8,548 bases of DNA. Source: Caryophanales bacterium UBA970 (GTDB lineage: Bacteria > Bacillota_I > Bacilli_A > RFN20 > CAG-826). The DNA is taken from the NCBI GenBank assembly GCA_002292805.1, contig DBCA01000088.1, forward strand, positions 1 to 8,548, read 5' to 3'. The stretch's first letter is position 1. Each line of letters begins with the position of its first letter. This document shows, piece after piece, positions 5,831-8,548 of this stretch. The notes beneath the pieces were generated by a model. The model was not told where the DNA came from, did no database searches, and worked only from the letters and a program-made list of their open reading frames with translations. A program made the position numbers and the translations under genes.

Positions 5831-6639
5831 TCTTCTTTTGCTTTTGATTTGAATTGTTTTGTATAGGCTTCCCAAAGATTTTTTAACAATGATAGTCGTG
5901 TCAATAAACCAACCCCTCCAGGAACTGGGGTTTGTAAGGCTGCATGACGTCCAGGTTTAACATCACCATAAATTTGCCCATCGTCTCGGGTAATCCCGAT
6001 GTCAACAATCCAGGCTGATGGTTTAATTTTTTGATCAGACAAGTACCATTTTTTGCCCACGGCAACGCAAATTAAATCAGCTTGAGAAAGTAAACCGAGT
6101 TTATCTTCTTCTTTTGTTTTTGAGTGAATGATACTGACGGTGGCGTGACGGTCTAATAACGCAGACGCTAAAGGACGACCCACAATATAAGAGCGACCAA
6201 TGATGACCGCGTGTTTACCAGTAAAGTTAAAACCACTTGCACTGAGATAATCCACAATCCCTTTAGGCGTGCACGCCATCATCGGGGATAAGGGATGAAA
6301 ACCATCCACATCTTTTTGAGGAAGCACAGCCCGCCGAATGACCGCGGGATCAATGTGAGAAGGTAAAGGCACTTGAACGATCACCCCGTGAACCAAAGGG
6401 TCGAGATTATGCTTATGGATCTCTTTGATTAAATCTTCTTGGGTAATGCTCATGGGAAAGCGAAGGTGCGTGGCTTGAATGCCAACCTCTAAACAATCCG
6501 CAAGTTTTCCTCGAATATAAATATTAGACCCCTCATTCTCATTCGCTTGAATGATCACCAAATGAGGTTTGACCTTTAACCCTTGGGTTAACGTTTGAAG
6601 TTTGGTTTTTTCTTGTTGAATGTATTGTGCAATTGTCAT
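5827..6639 (-). CDS. folD: Compact FolD: methylenetetrahydrofolate dehydrogenase/cyclohydrolase
   Basis: FolD interconverts 5,10-methylene-, methenyl- and 10-formyl-tetrahydrofolate with NADP, supplying one-carbon units for purines and formyl-Met. From the ATG at 6639 it has 270 residues; about 285 is usual. Active-site residues are present: Y41 and K45 in YIRGK, Q89 in VQVPLP, D112 in KDVDGF. The NADP fold shows GRSYIVGRP (148-156) and the end TPVPGGVG (237-244). Two parts are shortened: the usual N-terminal LLDGK strand is absent, so the protein starts at MTIAQYI, and the loop between FHP and CTP is about 9 residues shorter than in E. coli FolD and lacks the NxGR segment. The open frame continues upstream to 6705, but that extension crosses a terminator hairpin and the -10 box, so it is not coding. 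No other folate gene is adjacent. Confidence 0.93.
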   Translation of the reverse strand: MTIAQYIQQEKTKLQTLTQGLKVKPHLVIIQANENEGSNIYIRGKLADCLEVGIQATHLRFPMSITQEDLIKEIHKHNLDPLVHGVIVQVPLPSHIDPAVIRRAVLPQKDVDGFHPLSPMMACTPKGIVDYLSASGFNFTGKHAVIIGRSYIVGRPLASALLDRHATVSIIHSKTKEEDKLGLLSQADLICVAVGKKWYLSDQKIKPSAWIVDIGITRDDGQIYGDVKPGRHAALQTPVPGGVGLLTRLSLLKNLWEAYTKQFKSKAKED

Positions 6640-6649
6640 AAACACCAAA

Positions 6650-6658
6650 ATTATAACA
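6650..6658 (-). promoter_or_regulatory. folD: Extended -10 promoter of folD
   Basis: On the minus strand TGT-TATAAT (6658 down to 6650) is a perfect extended -10 element. Transcription should start near 6643, only about 4 bases before the ATG at 6639. The only ribosome-binding-like bases are GGTG 3 bases before the ATG. It lies just past the secG terminator, so folD is probably transcribed separately. Confidence 0.6.
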
Positions 6659-6671
6659 AATTCAAACAAAG

Positions 6672-6695
6672 AAAAACGAGGGAGAATATCCCTCG
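6672..6695 (-). terminator. Rho-independent terminator after secG
   Basis: On the minus strand CGAGGGA and TCCCTCG pair perfectly (6695-6689 with 6683-6677) around a 5-base loop, followed by T5 (6676-6672). It lies 25 bases past the secG stop and separates secG from folD. Confidence 0.88.
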
Positions 6696-6720
6696 TATGA
6701 AACATCTGAACTAAATAAAT

Positions 6721-6954
6721 TTAAGCCAAGGCGTTGGTGAGGAGCGCTAACAAAAAGAAAACCACTGCAAAGCCTAAGGTTAAGTAAGAAATAATGAGTT
6801 CTGAACCACGTTCTTTGGTTTTGACAAAGACATTCATGCCGGCCCCAGTGATCGCACCAGATGCCCCTTCGGATTTACCACCTTGTAACAAGGAAAGAAT
6901 GATAATCACGAATGAAACGATAATAAAGACGATGTCTAAAAATGAAAATTCCAT
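6721..6954 (-). CDS. secG: Preprotein translocase subunit SecG
   Basis: This 77-residue protein is SecG, the small partner of the SecYE channel that aids protein export through the cytoplasmic membrane. It has the family layout: helix 1 (about 5-24), the conserved turn LLQGGKSEG (22-30), a glycine-rich loop with TGAG (36-39), the KERG element (47-50) and helix 2 (53-73). Length is typical. The start is set by AGGAG (6965-6961) 6 bases before the ATG. It follows uvrB with a 57-bp gap that holds its own likely promoter, and ends at a clear terminator. The usual Firmicute neighbours of secG (rnr, smpB, eno) are not present on this side. Confidence 0.92.
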   Translation of the reverse strand: MEFSFLDIVFIIVSFVIIILSLLQGGKSEGASGAITGAGMNVFVKTKERGSELIISYLTLGFAVVFFLLALLTNALA

Positions 6955-6975
6955 AATTGTCTCCTACGTCTAAAA

Positions 6976-7003
6976 ATCATACCTTGTTTTTAAAAAAAAG
7001 CAA
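6976..7003 (-). promoter_or_regulatory. secG: Candidate promoter of secG
   Basis: On the minus strand TTGCTT (7003-6998) and TATGAT (6981-6976, 5/6 match) are separated by 16 bp. The -35 box is weak, and the element overlaps the T-tract of the putative uvrB terminator. The leader would be about 15 bases and holds the AGGAG ribosome binding site. Confidence 0.45.
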
Positions 7004-7014
7004 CGTAAACGTTA
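6992..7014 (-). terminator. Weak candidate terminator of uvrB
   Basis: On the minus strand TAACG and CGTTG can pair around a TTTA loop (4 bp plus one T-G wobble), followed closely by eight Ts (6999-6992). The left arm includes the uvrB stop codon. The stem is short and AT-rich, so termination may be partial, with read-through into secG. Confidence 0.4.
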
Positions 7015-8548
7015 TGCCTTTATTTCTGCTTTCAGTTCAAAAATAATGTCTCTAAGTTCAGCAGCTCGTTCGAAATCATACGCTTTAGCAGCTTCTCGCA
7101 TGAGTTTTTCAAATTCTTTCACGCGTTGTTCAATTTCACTTCGCGATGATTTACCTTTGGTATTTGCCAACTTAAGAATCTCGTCATCCATGGTATGAAT
7201 AGGAGCGTGGATTTCTTTCTTTATCGTCATGGGGGTGATGTTGTATTTTAGATTATGCGCGATTTGTTTGTCTCGTCTTCGGTTGGTTTCTTCAATCGCA
7301 CCTTTCATCGAATCGGTTTTCTTATCCGCATACATAATCACTAACCCTTCCGCGTGACGTGCGGCCCGACCAATGATTTGAATTAACGATCTTGTCGATC
7401 TTAGGAAACCTTCTTTGTCTGCATCAAGAATGGCAATCATCGATACTTCAGGAATATCAAGCCCTTCTCTTAAGAGGTTAATCCCAATCAAGACATCATA
7501 TTTTCCTTTTCTTAATTGATAGATGATTTGCGTTCTTTCTAAGGTTTTGGTTTCTGAGTGCATGTAGACGACTTTGAATGAACGTTGTTTTAAGTAAGCG
7601 GTTAGGTCTTCCGCCATTTGAATGGTCAAGGTGACAATCATCACCCGTTGGTTGAGGGCGACGCGTTTTTGAATCTCCTGCATGAGGTCATCAATTTGGC
7701 CAACGGTTGGCCGAATGGTGATGGTTGGATCAACCAACCCTGTCGGCCGGATGATTTGTTCAACGACTTGATGATTGGTTTGCTCTAATTCATAATCCCC
7801 TGGCGTGGCGGTCGTGCAAATGACTTGTTTGAGTTCAGATTCAAATTCAACGAACTTTAAGGGGCGATTATCCAAGGCCGAAGGCAAACGGAATCCATAG
7901 TTAACTAACGTTTCTTTTCTTGCGCGGTCGCCATTATACATGCCCCGGATTTGCGGTAAACTGACATGGCTTTCATCGACAACAAATAAAAAATCTTTAG
8001 GGAAATAATCGATTAAACAAAAGGGACGTTGCCCTTCTTTTCGACCGTCAATATGGCGAGAATAGTTTTCAATCCCAGGACACATGCCGAATTCTCTTAA
8101 CGATTCTAAATCTTGTTTGGTTCTCATCTCTAACCGTTGGGCTTCTAAGAGTTGATTATTCTCTTTTAAAACTTTTAATCTGGCCGCTAATTCTACTTCA
8201 ATTCGATCACAAGCGGCAATGACTCGTTCGTGGGTAGAGGCGTGCCCATTGGCAGGATAAATCGGATAACTTCGATATTTCTGACGAACTTCCCCTGTGA
8301 GTAAATCCACTAAGGAAATGCTTTCAATTTCATCCCCGAAGGTATCCACACGAATCGCAGAATCTGCTAACCCAGGTAAAGCGATTTCAATGACATCGCC
8401 ACGAACACGGAATTGACCGGGAGGTAAATCTAAGTTATTACGTTGATACTGAGCATCAATCAATTGACGAAATAGCAACTTACGATCAATGGTTTCCCCG
8501 ACCTTTAAATAAAAGGCAAGCCGTTGATATTCTTTAGGATCGGTTAAA
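7012..8548 (-). CDS. uvrB: Excinuclease ABC subunit UvrB (5' end beyond the window)
   Basis: UvrB is the damage-checking helicase-like subunit of UvrABC nucleotide excision repair; it receives damaged DNA from UvrA and recruits UvrC. The window holds the last 511 residues; the frame stays open to the right edge, so the N-terminus with the Walker A motif and DNA-probing hairpin is outside. Visible from the left edge of the fragment: domain 2 (QYQRN, FRVRGDVIEI), Walker B as DESH (about 191-194), TATPGDYE (about 246), the helicase region GINLLREGLDIPE (about 355-367), arginine-finger motif QIIGRAAR (about 390-397), and the C-terminal UVR helical hairpin (about 471-511), which binds UvrC and UvrA. 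All motifs are intact. Most homologues total about 650-660 residues, so roughly 150 are missing only because of the window edge. In many genomes uvrA lies just downstream; here secG does. Confidence 0.98.
   Translation of the reverse strand, partial: LTDPKEYQRLAFYLKVGETIDRKLLFRQLIDAQYQRNNLDLPPGQFRVRGDVIEIALPGLADSAIRVDTFGDEIESISLVDLLTGEVRQKYRSYPIYPANGHASTHERVIAACDRIEVELAARLKVLKENNQLLEAQRLEMRTKQDLESLREFGMCPGIENYSRHIDGRKEGQRPFCLIDYFPKDFLFVVDESHVSLPQIRGMYNGDRARKETLVNYGFRLPSALDNRPLKFVEFESELKQVICTTATPGDYELEQTNHQVVEQIIRPTGLVDPTITIRPTVGQIDDLMQEIQKRVALNQRVMIVTLTIQMAEDLTAYLKQRSFKVVYMHSETKTLERTQIIYQLRKGKYDVLIGINLLREGLDIPEVSMIAILDADKEGFLRSTRSLIQIIGRAARHAEGLVIMYADKKTDSMKGAIEETNRRRDKQIAHNLKYNITPMTIKKEIHAPIHTMDDEILKLANTKGKSSRSEIEQRVKEFEKLMREAAKAYDFERAAELRDIIFELKAEIKA

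Noticed and set aside
6640..6705. A 22-residue hydrophobic N-terminal extension of FolD, resembling a signal or membrane anchor.
   Set aside because: The extension crosses the secG terminator hairpin, its T-tract and the folD -10 box, and has no ribosome binding site. Cytoplasmic FolD would not be expected to carry it.
8476..8478. A TTG at 8478 as the uvrB start.
   Set aside because: The frame remains open upstream to the window edge and the extra residues (DPKEYQRLAFYLKVGETIDRK) continue a normal UvrB sequence. The gene is cut only by the window.
1..8548. A novel defence system, mobile element, CRISPR array or RNA gene in the window.
   Set aside because: All sizeable frames belong to recognisable or topologically classifiable chromosomal genes. 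The gaps are all under 160 bases and hold only promoters, terminators and short palindromes. No direct repeats typical of insertion or of CRISPR arrays were seen.

Overview
The window looks like ordinary chromosome from a low-to-moderate GC member of the Firmicutes/Tenericutes (Bacillota/Mycoplasmatota). The evidence is an alpha-type glutamine synthetase close to the Bacillus enzyme, a UvrX-type Y-family polymerase paired with a YolD-like protein, SecG, and Bacillus-like promoters and A/T-flanked hairpin terminators. TGA serves as a stop (polymerase and yolD genes) and tryptophan is read from TGG, so the code is standard and this is not a code-4 mycoplasma. I cannot place it more finely.

Layout. 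Positions 1-64 hold the last codons of an unidentified plus-strand gene, followed by a two-way terminator. A CvpA-like membrane protein (122-748) reads minus. A diverging plus-strand block holds the error-prone polymerase (899-2167) and its YolD-like partner (2164-2472), joined by an ATGA overlap. Then comes glnA (2594-3931), with a clear promoter of its own and a two-way terminator shared with the converging M29 aminopeptidase gene (3986-5218, minus). A six-helix HdeD/DUF308-like membrane protein (5294-5830, plus) diverges from the aminopeptidase and converges on a compact folD (5827-6639, minus), the two sharing a TTAA at their stops. secG (6721-6954, minus) and uvrB (7012 to beyond the right edge, minus) complete the window, each followed by a hairpin.

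The genes do not form one pathway. Two concern DNA damage: UvrB in nucleotide excision repair, and the polymerase/YolD pair in translesion synthesis. They lie about 5 kb apart on opposite strands. The rest is housekeeping: ammonia assimilation, one-carbon folate metabolism, peptide turnover and protein secretion. Almost every transcription unit is one or two genes bounded by its own terminator.

I found no mobile element, CRISPR array, RNA gene or clearly new system. The points most worth a second look are the operon-coupled polymerase/YolD pair with its perfect clamp-binding motif, the shortened FolD, the several genes without a ribosome binding site and with promoters almost touching the start codon, and the palindromes upstream of the polymerase and glnA genes.
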